Shown here one piece after another: positions 26,196 through 35,201 of a stretch of 43,817 bases of DNA. The notes under the pieces are model-generated. The model made no database searches. It saw only the letters and a list, made by a program, of their open reading frames with translations, and was not told the origin of the DNA. The stretch comes from Bacteroidaceae bacterium (GTDB lineage Bacteria; Bacteroidota; Bacteroidia; Bacteroidales; Bacteroidaceae). Within the stretch, counting starts at the first letter, position 1. Every line of letters starts with the position of its first letter. The translations under genes were made by a program, and so were the position numbers. The DNA lies in contig JAFUVZ010000074.1 in assembly GCA_017471185.1 (NCBI GenBank), positions 1 to 43,817 of the forward strand, given 5' to 3'.

Positions 26196-26288
26196 ATTGT
26201 AATTGTCACTTTCGCACTTGTGCAGTAGGTAAACGTATTTCACAAGAATATGACTTTAACGATTATCCCTCACTGAGACAGGCTGCCT

Positions 26289-26305
26289 ATATTAGCTTGC
26301 GAAAC
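26289..26305 (+). repeat. 17-nt repeat, copy 2
   Basis: Exact second copy of the ATATTAGCTTGCGAAAC sequence at 198-214. It stands 44 bp to the left of the dyad array, and TTGCGAAAC recurs in the same orientation 19 bp to its right (26764-26772). Confidence 0.65.
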
Positions 26306-26348
26306 AAAAATATAACTTCTATAATATTTGTCTCAAAAGTGAGATTAA

Positions 26349-26745
26349 GCCTACATGCCTACATGATTTTGATGTAATTATCAGATATAAAGCTAAATAA
26401 GTATTAGTATTGCCTACATAAAGCCTACATAAAGCCTACATAAAGCCTACATGATGCCTACATGATTTACTATACTTGCAGGTATCTGAAGGCAGGAATA
26501 CTACTTATTAGCAAGTAACAAGTAGTAGGATAATAGAAAAATTCTCGAGAGAATTTTCTTGTTATCCACTATGAAGCAAGTTGCATCCTTGTTGCATGGT
26601 CTTCATCAGGCCGTAGATGAAAGGTTTTTATGTAGGCATCATGTAGGCTTTATGTAGGCTTTATGTAGGCTTTATGTAGGCATGATACCCATTAAAACAA
26701 TTGAAAAACAGATGTATTATGCGTAAATCATGTAGGCATGTAGGC
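26349..26745. repeat. Mirror-symmetric array of 14 GCCTACAT octamers around a central hairpin
   Basis: GCCTACAT starts at 26349, 26357, 26412, 26423, 26434, 26445 and 26456. Its complement ATGTAGGC starts at 26630, 26641, 26652, 26663, 26674, 26730 and 26738. Each arm therefore has one pair spaced 8 bp, a gap of about 55 bp, and five units spaced exactly 11 bp. Both arms are equidistant from 26547, where AAAATTCTC-GA-GAGAATTTT forms a hairpin that extends to GGATAA/TTATCC. The 11-bp phasing puts the sites on about one face of the helix. Candidates are a multi-site binding platform, a replication or partition site, or the ends of a non-autonomous element. Confidence 0.95.
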
Positions 26746-26796
26746 TATTATATGAATTTTGATTTGCGAAACTTTTGGTAAGGATTAAACATGACC

Positions 26797-26828
26797 TGCA
26801 CCCCTGCCGTGCGGGGCACTGCTTTTTT
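26797..26828 (+). terminator. GC-rich hairpin with T run
   Basis: TGCACCCC (26797-26804) partly pairs with GGGGCA (26813-26818) and six T follow. It could end a plus-strand transcript across the dyad array, but no gene is read into it. Confidence 0.5.
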
Positions 26829-26920
26829 AGACCCTTTTTCCTGACTTGCATCATTTTTTTCTTATCAATACTTGCATAAATAAAGAATTATCTTTTTCTT
26901 TGCAATTGCAGTTGCCCCAA

Positions 26921-26950
26921 ACTCTTGCCGTCTGGTAAAAGTGAAGGGTG
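26921..26950 (+). repeat. Repeated leader element, copy 2
   Basis: It matches 25588-25617 at 26 of 30 positions. Here no gene follows, which suggests a leader whose gene has been lost or a transcript without a coding part. Confidence 0.65.
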
Positions 26951-27220
26951 GGTGCAGACATAGTTGGAAAAGCGTTTATCATGCGCTTTGTCTTCTGACG
27001 TTCTTGAAATCTCGCAAATTTCAATCTGTTTGTCAGGGAGCAAAGCAACGATAGATGCTCATTAGGGATATGTCATTATGTCCTCATTGTCTCATATTAT
27101 GTAAGGTGTGAGGACTATATTCATATTTCGGCGTGGGCTCTTTGCCTTGAATCCTGCGATATCAAATGCGTGCTTAAACGAGCAAGTACTGAGCGAAATG
27201 CTAACGTTAAAGATATACAA

Positions 27221-27258
27221 AAGTTACCTGTGGGTAAATTACCATTTGGTAACTTTTT
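27221..27258. terminator. Terminator after the deacetylase gene
   Basis: AAGTTACC (27221-27228) pairs with GGTAACTT (27248-27255), with an inner GGTAA/TTACC stem, flanked by T on both strands. It lies 33 bp past the minus-strand deacetylase stop and can work in both directions. Confidence 0.7.
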
Positions 27259-27290
27259 CTGTATTTGCACCAGAATTGTTTGCGAAATGG

Positions 27291-27968
27291 TCAGAGCAGC
27301 TTGAACTGATAGCCTTCTTCCTTGAGGAACCAGAGGGTATGGGAGAGGGCGTACTGCAGGTTGCCGTTATTCCATGACCTCAGGCTGTCATGGAAGGTGA
27401 TGATGCTGCCGTTACGGGCATAACGGAGCACATTTGACAATACCTGGGGTGGACGGAGCTTGTAGCTGTAGTCGCGTGTCACTAAGTCCCACATCACAAT
27501 CTTATAGCCTGCCCATTGCAGCTTCTTGTACTGATAGTGGTTCATGAAACCGTGGGGAGGACGGAATAATCTACATTGACCGTTGACCATTGACCGTTGA
27601 CTATTGTCTTTCAGGTATTCCGGAGGTAAATTATCAATAATCATTTTGTCTGCCTCACGCACATCATCCATGTATCGTAGGGAGTTGCGGTCGAAGATCT
27701 TGATGTGGTGCATGGTGTGGTTGCCGAAACCATGCCCTCGCTCTACTACCATACGGAAGACATCGGGATGCTTGCGCACATTGTCGCCAACCATGAAGAA
27801 CGTTGCCTTCACTCCGTGCTGGTCAAGCTTGTCGAGTACCCAGGGGGTCACTTCGGGAATAGGTCCGTCGTCGAAAGTCAGGTAAATGGCTTTCTCGTCA
27901 GGATCCATTCGCCAAAGTGCCGATGGATAAATCTTCTTCAGCAATATGTTGGGTTGCTCAATCAGCAT
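27291..27968 (-). CDS. Polysaccharide deacetylase (NodB domain) with heptamer-encoded insert
   Basis: The 225-residue protein is a NodB-fold deacetylase of the CE4 group. Motif 1 is YLTFDDGP with the metal and catalytic Asp pair, motif 2 is GNHTMHH (HxxxH), motif 3 is FRPPHG, and ITFHDS near the C-terminus gives the late His-Asp motif. It would remove acetyl groups from a polysaccharide or peptidoglycan. There is no signal peptide. Just before FRPPHG the chain contains SQRSMVNGQC, encoded by four TTGAC-type heptamers (27576-27603), not typical of the family and probably a surface loop. The start overlaps the stop of the DUF2723 gene. Confidence 0.92.
   Translation of the reverse strand: MLIEQPNILLKKIYPSALWRMDPDEKAIYLTFDDGPIPEVTPWVLDKLDQHGVKATFFMVGDNVRKHPDVFRMVVERGHGFGNHTMHHIKIFDRNSLRYMDDVREADKMIIDNLPPEYLKDNSQRSMVNGQCRLFRPPHGFMNHYQYKKLQWAGYKIVMWDLVTRDYSYKLRPPQVLSNVLRYARNGSIITFHDSLRSWNNGNLQYALSHTLWFLKEEGYQFKLL
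27576..27603. repeat. Four TTGACCG-type heptamers inside the deacetylase gene
   Basis: On the plus strand the units are TTGACCG, TTGACCA, TTGACCG and TTGACTA. They fall within the deacetylase frame and leave it open. Confidence 0.93.
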
Positions 27969-30900
27969 CAGTCACCCATCCTTTGTCTGTAGATACCGAA
28001 CAGTTCGTTCAGTGTATCGTTTAATTCTTCTGCACGTGGAGACTCATATTGCTCCATGATAGAGATGATACGGTCGAGCACAGCCGTATGATACTCAAAC
28101 TCACCGCTTGATATCTCCAGGCGCAGGTTGTCAAGGCTGAGATAGTAGGTCATATACTGAATCTCTTTCTCTGCCATCGTGCTCATCATCTCCTCGGCTT
28201 TCTCGTTCTCACCTAACTGGTAATAAGCCGTAGCCATATCAACGGCACCGTTCTGATAATCCCAAGGCACATTGTAGGCAGGAATCATCTTCTCGGCATA
28301 ATCAAGCGCCTCCTTAGCCTTCTCCTTCTTGCCTTCCTTCATCAGCTGTTCAATGAGCAGGGCAAACATTCGGCGATGTGTGTAGCACATGCGTGATGCG
28401 TTCTCGTCGATATAGATGCCAGGCTTGTCGATGCCACCGAACTTGAACTTGTGCATCATATTGTCGAACATCTTTTCCGTATCGACGCTTACGCCAGTCA
28501 CATTCTTGTCGAATGGCGTGAAGCGGTAGGCAAGACCTTCGAGTATGAAATGGTCAGCCAACCCCATGTGCTCGTCGCTGCCTACGCTCACGGCGATATA
28601 GATAGGACGCTCCCAGTTGGCTTCTGCCAGCATCTCTAACTTCATCAGGTCCTTTTTGTAAAGCGCACGCTGGCCTTTCAGAGAGATGTGCATATAGTCA
28701 GGAATGCTGTCACCGGGAATCATCATACCGCTGCGTCGCACGGCTTCCTTATCTACTTTCAGCACGATGCTGTCGGTAGGGATGAAACGCAGGTCATCGT
28801 GCTTGCCACGTACCCAGTATTTCAAGATGTTCTTCAGCTCATACGGATTATCACCGAACTCACGCTCTACGTTCAGCAGGGCTTCTGTCTTGCCGTTCAG
28901 CACATCTTTTCTTGCAGACTCATACAGTTCGTCTATACTCTTCTTATACTCTGGTCTGATTACCACATACTCGTTGACACCTTCTACATATTCCGTACGG
29001 TCCCAAGTGATTGGCAATGACGGCGATTTGTATGACGGACGCTTCATCTGGTCAATGTACCAGTCGGTCTGCAAGTAGCTGAGGTTGCAGGTGCGTGCGT
29101 CTGTGCGGAAGCCTTCTGTCTCCTGGTTATACCAAAGCGGGAAGGTATCGTTGTCGCCATTGGTATAGATAATCGGGTTACCTGTTTCCTGCAAAGTCAT
29201 CAGGTAGTTCTGACCGAAGTCGCGAGTCATATAACGTCCGCTTCTGTCGTGGTCATCCCAAGTCTGTGATGCCATCTGGATGGGAACTAACAGGCAGATG
29301 AGAGATACACCAAGGGCTAACCAAGGGCTAACCGTTGATTGTTGACTGTTGACCGTTTCATCATTATCTTTTGGCTTAGTAAACAGGTCTTGCAGGAGTT
29401 GGATTAGTCCGGCAACGCCCATGCCTATCCAAATGGCAAAGGCATAGAACGAACCGGCGTATGCGTAATCTCGTTCGCGAGGCTGTCCTGGTGTCTGATT
29501 CAAGTATAAGACAATCGCCAGACCAGTCATGAAGAACAGGAAGAACACAACCCAGAACTGCTGGATGCCTTTCTGTCCCCTATATGCCTGCCACAGCAGG
29601 CCGATAAGACCTAACAGCAAGGGCAGGCCATAAAACACATTATGTCCCTTGTTTTCCTTCAGCTCGTCTGGCAGCAGTTCCTGATTGCCCAGCATCAGGT
29701 TGTCTAACCAGCTGATGCCTGAAATCCAGTTGCCATGTTCCAGTTCTCCGTTCCCTTGTATGTCATTCTGACGGCCTACAAAGTTCCACATGAAGTAACG
29801 CCAGTACATCCAGTTTACCTGATAGGAGAAGAAGAACTGAATGTTCTCCCACATGGTAGGGATGTTTACCATCTGCACTTCTCCACACTGGTCGTAAGGA
29901 ACGTCATGCCCCTCGATATTCATCCAGGCTCTATAGAGTTGCGGATGATTGAGTGAAGAGCTGTACATGCGGGGGAACAGCATGTTCTGCGCATATTTGT
30001 ATTCCAAGCGTCCAGGAACCTGTACATAGCTGTCAGGCTCGTTTTCGTTATTCTTTTCCTTGCGTATCCACTTAAACTGCTCTTCAGCTACCACTGGTTC
30101 ACAATAGCCGTCTTTCTCCTGAAACTCCACTTTAGAAGCGAAGGTAGGGCCATAGAACAACGGGCGCGTGCCGTATTGCTCACGACCTAAATACTCACCC
30201 AAGGTAAAGATATCCTCTGGAGAGTTCTGGTCCATAGGCGTGTTGGCGGTAGAGCGAATCACAATCAAGGCGTATGAAGAATAGCCTATGACTATCATCA
30301 TGATGCTCAATAGTGTAGTATTCAGCACCCGGGATGAGATTTTCCAGCTGGGACTCAGGCTGCGTTGGGTGGCCGGACGCAGGAAAAACCATAGCAATGC
30401 CAATACGATGACACCGATTACAACAGAAGTGACGCCATGTCCATAGAAAGGAATACCCAAAATGCCTACAGTGAGGATAAAGCTCCACATCATACGCATC
30501 TCGCTCTTCTCGACGAAGCTTTCATAAACCGCCCATATAATCACAGCAGCTGTCACAAGGATATATACGATGACACCCGTATTGAACGGCATGCCGAGGT
30601 CGTTGACAAACAACAGTTCAAACCATCCGCCTACCTTCACGATGCCAGGCACGATGCCGTAGAGCACGACTGCCACAAGAACGGCTGAAGCCAGCAATGC
30701 CAGCAAAGAACCTTTGGCATTTGCGTTGGGCACACGCTTGTAATAATATACCAATACGATGGCTGGCAGACAGAGCAGGTTCAGCAAATGGACACCGATA
30801 CTCAGGCCAGTAAGATAAGCGATGAGAATCAGCCAACGGTCGCTGTGAGGCTGGTCAGCCACATCCTCCCACTTCAGAATCAGCCAGAAGACGACAGCCG

Positions 30901-31384
30901 TGAAAAGGGAAGAGAAGGCATACACCTCACCTTCAACCGCACTGAACCAAAAGGTGTCACTGAACGTATAGACCAATGCGCCTACAACACCGCTGCCCAT
31001 GATGGTGATCAGTTGACCGTTATCCAATGCTGATGAATCACTCATCGTTTTCCATTGTTCGTCTGAAATCACTAACTTGCGGACTAAGTGAGTGATGGTC
31101 CAGAATAGGAACAGGATACAGCCGGCACTCATCAAGGCACTCATGTAGTTTACCATCTTAGCCACCTGAGTGGTGTCTGAAGCAAACTGCGAGAACAGAT
31201 TGGCAACCAGCATGAAGAATGGTGCGCCAGGTGGATGTCCTACCTCCAGCTTATATCCGGTTGTGATAAACTCCGGGCAATCCCAGAAACTTGCCGTCGG
31301 CTCTATCGTCATGCAATAGACGATAGCTGCAATGGCAAAGACTGCCCATCCTACTATGTTGTTAATCAATCGATATTGTTTCAT
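27968..31384 (-). CDS. DUF2723 (TMEM260-like) membrane glycosyltransferase
   Basis: From the ATG at 31384 the protein has about 1138 residues. The N-terminal half has many membrane helices and the DUF2723 signature TIEPTASFWDCPEFITTGYK, then GHPPGAPFF, with acidic residues in the first lumenal or periplasmic loop as in GT-C enzymes. Human TMEM260, of the same family, is a protein O-mannosyltransferase, so this may be part of Bacteroidetes protein O-glycosylation. The C-terminal part is soluble with TPR-like helices (KEKAKEALDYAEKM, ENEKAEEMMSTMAEKE). A three-heptamer array encodes VNSQQST in a loop. The TTG at 31390 lies in the upstream repeat and is less likely as start. Confidence 0.88.
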   Translation of the reverse strand: MKQYRLINNIVGWAVFAIAAIVYCMTIEPTASFWDCPEFITTGYKLEVGHPPGAPFFMLVANLFSQFASDTTQVAKMVNYMSALMSAGCILFLFWTITHLVRKLVISDEQWKTMSDSSALDNGQLITIMGSGVVGALVYTFSDTFWFSAVEGEVYAFSSLFTAVVFWLILKWEDVADQPHSDRWLILIAYLTGLSIGVHLLNLLCLPAIVLVYYYKRVPNANAKGSLLALLASAVLVAVVLYGIVPGIVKVGGWFELLFVNDLGMPFNTGVIVYILVTAAVIIWAVYESFVEKSEMRMMWSFILTVGILGIPFYGHGVTSVVIGVIVLALLWFFLRPATQRSLSPSWKISSRVLNTTLLSIMMIVIGYSSYALIVIRSTANTPMDQNSPEDIFTLGEYLGREQYGTRPLFYGPTFASKVEFQEKDGYCEPVVAEEQFKWIRKEKNNENEPDSYVQVPGRLEYKYAQNMLFPRMYSSSLNHPQLYRAWMNIEGHDVPYDQCGEVQMVNIPTMWENIQFFFSYQVNWMYWRYFMWNFVGRQNDIQGNGELEHGNWISGISWLDNLMLGNQELLPDELKENKGHNVFYGLPLLLGLIGLLWQAYRGQKGIQQFWVVFFLFFMTGLAIVLYLNQTPGQPRERDYAYAGSFYAFAIWIGMGVAGLIQLLQDLFTKPKDNDETVNSQQSTVSPWLALGVSLICLLVPIQMASQTWDDHDRSGRYMTRDFGQNYLMTLQETGNPIIYTNGDNDTFPLWYNQETEGFRTDARTCNLSYLQTDWYIDQMKRPSYKSPSLPITWDRTEYVEGVNEYVVIRPEYKKSIDELYESARKDVLNGKTEALLNVEREFGDNPYELKNILKYWVRGKHDDLRFIPTDSIVLKVDKEAVRRSGMMIPGDSIPDYMHISLKGQRALYKKDLMKLEMLAEANWERPIYIAVSVGSDEHMGLADHFILEGLAYRFTPFDKNVTGVSVDTEKMFDNMMHKFKFGGIDKPGIYIDENASRMCYTHRRMFALLIEQLMKEGKKEKAKEALDYAEKMIPAYNVPWDYQNGAVDMATAYYQLGENEKAEEMMSTMAEKEIQYMTYYLSLDNLRLEISSGEFEYHTAVLDRIISIMEQYESPRAEELNDTLNELFGIYRQRMGD
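29335..29355. repeat. Three TTGAC-type heptamers inside the DUF2723 gene
   Basis: TTGATTG, TTGACTG and TTGACCG make 21 nt, exactly seven codons. Immediately left, the 11-nt unit CCAAGGGCTAA is duplicated in tandem (29310-29331). Both lie in a soluble loop before a membrane segment. Confidence 0.9.
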
Positions 31385-31405
31385 GTTCAATGCTCAATGT
31401 TCAGC
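31385..31405. repeat. Three heptamers between cysS and the DUF2723 gene
   Basis: GTTCAAT, GCTCAAT and GTTCAGC fill the junction. They overlap the cysS stop codon (31401-31403) and end one base beside the DUF2723 ATG (31382-31384). Confidence 0.85.
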
Positions 31406-32876
31406 GGTTTAACTTCCATTCCGCACCGTTCTTGCCATCCTTAATCTCAAAGCCTAAGGCGGAAAGCTCGTTGCGTATCCTGTCAGACTTAGCCCAGTCT
31501 TTATTGGCCTTAGCTTCCTGACGTTCTGCCAGCAACAGGTTCACGGCTCCTGCGTATGCTTCCTCGCGACCTGCATTTGAAGCATGGTCTTCTTTCAATC
31601 CCAAGATGTCGAAGCAGAACATACGGAATGTTTCCTTCAGCGTGTCTAAATCTTCTTGCGTGATGGTAGCCTTTCCGTCTGCCAGGGAGTTGATGGCGCG
31701 TGACGCGTCAAAAAGATGGGCGATAACGATAGGCGTATTCAAGTCATCATCCATTGCGTCATAGCATTTCTCACGCAAGTCGGCAACCTGTACGGTTGTT
31801 GTTTCAGCTGGTTTTATCTTGTCTAAGGCATGAACGGCATCCATCAGTCTTTCCAGCCCCTTTTCAGCTGCCTGCAGAGCTTCATTGCTGAAATCTACCG
31901 TACTGCGGTAGTGGGCCTGCAGGATGAAGAAGCGGATGGTCTTCGGGCTATAGGCCTTATCCAGATTTTTATTGGTCCCATCGAAGAACTCAAATAGCGT
32001 GATGAAGTTGCCTAAGCTCTTGCCCATCTTCTGCCCGTTGATGGTAATCATATTGTTGTGCATCCAATAGTGTACCATATCATCACCTTGAGAGGCTACA
32101 GACTGTGCGATCTCGCACTCGTGATGAGGGAACACCAGGTCCATGCCACCTCCGTGAATGTCAAAGTGGGAGCCTAAGTATTTCTTGCCCATCGCAGTAC
32201 ATTCGCAGTGCCAGCCTGGAAAACCGTCGCTCCATGGTGAGGGCCAACGCATGATGTGTTCTGGCTGTGCTTTCTTCCACAAGGCAAAATCCACAGGGTT
32301 ATGCTTCTCGTCCTGCCCGTCCAGCTCTCGTGAAGTATTGATGACATCTGTCAGGTTACGTCCTGAGAGCTTGCCATAATGGTGATACTTATTGTATTTT
32401 GGCACATCGAAATAAACAGAACCGTCGCTCTCGTAAGCAAATCCCTTATCAAGTATCTGCTTCACCAGTTCTATCTGCTCGATGATATGCCCGGAGGCAT
32501 GTGGCTCTATGCTGGGTGGCAGCACGTTCAACGCATCCATTGCATGATGATAACGGTTGATATAGTATTGTGCCACCTCCATAGGCTCAAGCTGCTCTAA
32601 GCGTGCCTTCTTGGCTATCTTGTCCTCACCCTCGTCAGCATCGTGTTCCAGATGGCCCACATCAGTGATATTTCTCACATAGCGCACCTTGTAGCCCAGG
32701 TGCTTGAGGTATCTGAACAAGATGTCAAAAGTGATGGCAGGTCGCGCATGGCCCAAATGTGGGTCGCCATATACTGTAGGTCCGCAAACATACATCCCCA
32801 CATGAGGAGCGTGCAGCGGTGTGAATCTTTCCTTTTGTCTGCTCAGTGTGTTGTAAATAACCAGTTGATGTTCCAT
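31401..32876 (-). CDS. cysS: CysS, cysteinyl-tRNA synthetase
   Basis: The 491-residue class I enzyme charges tRNA-Cys. Motifs are [18 protein letters not shown] near residue 29 (zinc-ligand Cys and HIGH), WHCECTAMG near 224, [13 protein letters not shown] near 249 (zinc and substrate site) and the KMSKS loop KMGKSLGN near 282. Length is usual. It starts seven bp after the GH3 gene stop, and the DUF2723 gene follows 16 bp after its own stop. It probably belongs to one minus-strand operon with them. No sequence reason links CysS to glycan work. Confidence 0.98.
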   Translation of the reverse strand: MEHQLVIYNTLSRQKERFTPLHAPHVGMYVCGPTVYGDPHLGHARPAITFDILFRYLKHLGYKVRYVRNITDVGHLEHDADEGEDKIAKKARLEQLEPMEVAQYYINRYHHAMDALNVLPPSIEPHASGHIIEQIELVKQILDKGFAYESDGSVYFDVPKYNKYHHYGKLSGRNLTDVINTSRELDGQDEKHNPVDFALWKKAQPEHIMRWPSPWSDGFPGWHCECTAMGKKYLGSHFDIHGGGMDLVFPHHECEIAQSVASQGDDMVHYWMHNNMITINGQKMGKSLGNFITLFEFFDGTNKNLDKAYSPKTIRFFILQAHYRSTVDFSNEALQAAEKGLERLMDAVHALDKIKPAETTTVQVADLREKCYDAMDDDLNTPIVIAHLFDASRAINSLADGKATITQEDLDTLKETFRMFCFDILGLKEDHASNAGREEAYAGAVNLLLAERQEAKANKDWAKSDRIRNELSALGFEIKDGKNGAEWKLNR

Positions 32877-32883
32877 AATCTTC

Positions 32884-34398
32884 TTATTTATTGAGTTGCA
32901 TCATTTCTTCAATATACTCCCTTGTATTGCTCAAGCGAGGAATCTTGTGCTGTCCACCCAGCTTTCCCTTTCCATCGAGCCAGTCATGGAACAGATTCTT
33001 GCGGGCAACAATCACCTCCAGCGGTTGCAGAGCCAGATCATTTTGACGCTTTGCCTCATAATCAGAATTAATCTCCTTTAAGGTGTCATCAAGTACCTTG
33101 GCGAAATGTTCCAGGCTATCAGGCATCTTGGCAAACTCGATAAGCCATTGGTGGCGGCATTTGGCATGCTTGTCCATAAACACGGGCGCCGCTGAATAAT
33201 CTAATACCAATGCGCCTGTCTCGGCGCAAGCCTTCGCAAGTCCTTTCTCCGCATTGTCAACAATCAGTTCCTCACCGAAAGCATTGATGAAATGCTTGGT
33301 GCGTCCTGTAATGATGATCTTATAAGGATCCTTACTGATGAACTTCACCGTGTCGCCGATCATATATCGCCACAACCCGGCAGAGGTAGAGATTACCATC
33401 GCATAGTTCTTTCCTAACTCAACTTCCCAGAGAGGCACAATCTTCGGATTGTCCTTACCGACCTCGTCAAGAGGTATGAATTCAAAGAAGATGCCATAAT
33501 CGATCATCAGCAACATGGCAGGGTCACTGAGGTCATTCTGTGTGGCGAAATAGCCTTCTGACGCGTTGTAGGTCTCCACATACATCATGTCAGACTTCTT
33601 GATTATCTGCTTGTATTGTTCGCGGTAGGGAGTGAAAGCCACACCACCATGAAAGAATACTTCCAGATTAGGCCATACCTGCTCTAAAGTATGCTTGCCC
33701 GTCTTGTCTAAGATGTGCTTGATGAGTACCAGCATCCAGGAAGGAACGCCTGAAAGACTCACTACATTCGTGCCTATCGTCTCATTGGCAATGGCCTCCA
33801 TTTTAGATTCAAAATGCTCCATCAGAGCTGTCTGTTTGGAAGGTACGCGAAGGTACATACCCACACTCGGCATATTCTCTATCAGGATGGCACTTAAGTC
33901 ACCTACCAGACTCTTGTTTGTAGCCAGGTTAGGAGCATGACTTCCACCCAGCACGAGGCTCTTTCCTGTGAAGAAACGGCTCTTGGAATTCATGTGGAGA
34001 TAAAGAGCTACAGCGTCCTTGCCTCCGCAGTAATGCGTGTCCTGTATGGAATCGCTGGTAACAGGGATGAATTTACTCTTGTCATTAGTGGTGCCGGAAG
34101 ATTTGGCGAACCATCTGGTCATGCCTGGCCAAAGCACATTTTCCTCACCCTGGCGAGCCCTTTCCACCCATGACTTCACTTCCTCGTATGTCTGTATAGG
34201 TACATGGGAGGCAAAACCGGCATAGTCCTTGATAGAGGCATAGTCATGCATCTTGCCCCATTCTGTTTGAGCAGCCTTATTGATGAGCCACTTCAGCACC
34301 TGCTCCTGCAGTTGCATAGCTTGGCTTGCATATTTTTCTATTCTACGATAGCGTGGAGCAAGATACACGCTATCCGCTACTTTAGTGATTAAGTCCAT
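32884..34398 (-). CDS. GH3-family acyl-acid amido synthetase-like protein
   Basis: From the ATG at 34398 the protein has about 504 residues. The adenylate-forming signature [15 protein letters not shown] (ATP loop) lies near residue 100, [10 protein letters not shown] near 296 and YMIGDTVKF near 345, matching the GH3 family. Plant members join amino acids to jasmonate or auxin. Bacteroidetes homologues are common but their acyl substrate is unknown. It is the first gene of the operon. The TTG at 34431 overlaps the promoter-like CAAAATTA and is not favoured. Confidence 0.9.
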   Translation of the reverse strand: MDLITKVADSVYLAPRYRRIEKYASQAMQLQEQVLKWLINKAAQTEWGKMHDYASIKDYAGFASHVPIQTYEEVKSWVERARQGEENVLWPGMTRWFAKSSGTTNDKSKFIPVTSDSIQDTHYCGGKDAVALYLHMNSKSRFFTGKSLVLGGSHAPNLATNKSLVGDLSAILIENMPSVGMYLRVPSKQTALMEHFESKMEAIANETIGTNVVSLSGVPSWMLVLIKHILDKTGKHTLEQVWPNLEVFFHGGVAFTPYREQYKQIIKKSDMMYVETYNASEGYFATQNDLSDPAMLLMIDYGIFFEFIPLDEVGKDNPKIVPLWEVELGKNYAMVISTSAGLWRYMIGDTVKFISKDPYKIIITGRTKHFINAFGEELIVDNAEKGLAKACAETGALVLDYSAAPVFMDKHAKCRHQWLIEFAKMPDSLEHFAKVLDDTLKEINSDYEAKRQNDLALQPLEVIVARKNLFHDWLDGKGKLGGQHKIPRLSNTREYIEEMMQLNK

Positions 34399-34428
34399 TA
34401 ATTTGCTTAAATCTTGTTTTTTAATGTG

Positions 34429-34436
34429 CAAAATTA
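34429..34436 (-). promoter_or_regulatory. Possible minus-7 box of the GH3/cysS operon
   Basis: TAATTTTG on the minus strand matches TAnnTTTG, 31 bp upstream of the GH3 ATG at 34398. No TTTG at the standard distance is seen, so the call is weak. Confidence 0.45.
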
Positions 34437-34509
34437 ATCTTTTATCTTGGCATCTCTATCTTTTTTAAGTTTTTTTTCTAACTTTATATGCATAAAAAGG
34501 GAAATGGTC

Positions 34510-35175
34510 TTAAATACGAAGTCTGTATCCTTGTTCTGTTGTTTCAATTATAAGAGATTGGTCTTTAGATATCAATTCTCTTAATTTAGCTATATAATTA
34601 TATAAAGAGTGATAATTCATGACTGTACTATCCCATATTGATTCCAATTCTTTATGGGTAACTTCTTCATTCCTTTTTGAATACAACATCAACAAGATGG
34701 CAAACTCTGTCTTTGTCAGCCTTCTTATCACAAAGCCATTAAATTTCAGCTCTCTGTTTTCTGCATTTAATCTGAATTTGCCAATGGGTATGCTACAATC
34801 TATCGTTTGTTCTGGCGTAGCGTATCTCTCAGTATATGACAATAGATCATCCACTTCGAAAGGCTTTGAAAGAAAAGCGACCGCCCCCATTGCAAAAGCT
34901 CTTTGCTTTTCACTTCTCTCGATATGGGAAGATATGATGAGAATGGGAGTTTTGGGAAGTACCGCTCTTATTAATGGTATTTGTTCAATTCCATCAAATT
35001 TTCCCACAGCAATATCTAATAATATCAAATCGGGATTGAAGTCTTTAGCTGTTTTGTGGATAGATGTCAATGAGTTTTGGAAATGCACCTCATAGTCTTC
35101 ATCAGTCAATGCTTGAGTCATGATGTTTCCTAACAGCATGTCATCATCAACAATTAGTATCTTTGCTTTACCCAT
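34510..35175 (-). CDS. OmpR-type response regulator
   Basis: The 221-residue protein has a receiver domain (acidic pocket DDD at 10-12, phospho-acceptor Asp54 in LILLDIA, Lys104 in FLSKPFE) and a C-terminal winged-helix DNA-binding domain of the OmpR/PhoB group (about residues 125-221, ending ETTEQGYRLRI). It pairs with the histidine kinase 26 bp upstream on the same strand. The pair is divergent from the precursor and maturase genes, so it probably controls the RiPP locus. Its resemblance to Bacteroides RprY is only general. Confidence 0.93.
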   Translation of the reverse strand: MGKAKILIVDDDMLLGNIMTQALTDEDYEVHFQNSLTSIHKTAKDFNPDLILLDIAVGKFDGIEQIPLIRAVLPKTPILIISSHIERSEKQRAFAMGAVAFLSKPFEVDDLLSYTERYATPEQTIDCSIPIGKFRLNAENRELKFNGFVIRRLTKTEFAILLMLYSKRNEEVTHKELESIWDSTVMNYHSLYNYIAKLRELISKDQSLIIETTEQGYRLRI

Positions 35176-35201
35176 ATTTGATCCTCCTTAATTAGTTTGT
35201 A

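Larger units (their letters stand above)
26196..27290. other. Gene-free region with dyad array
   Basis: No credible gene is found in nearly 1.1 kb. The region holds the second copy of the 17-nt repeat (26289-26305), the large GCCTACAT dyad (26349-26745), a TTGCGAAAC copy (26764-26772), a GC-rich terminator-like hairpin (26797-26828), the second repeated leader (26921-26950) and a terminator near 27221-27258. The minus-strand 65-codon frame at 26851-27048 has no supporting signals. Confidence 0.7.

Noticed and set aside
26349-26745. CRISPR array
   Set aside because: The repeated word is only 8 bp, spacing is 8 or 11 bp, the two halves are inverted, and no spacers or cas genes exist.
26851-27048. 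Minus-strand 65-codon frame in the gene-free region
   Set aside because: No promoter, no recognisable family, and it overlaps the repeated leader element.
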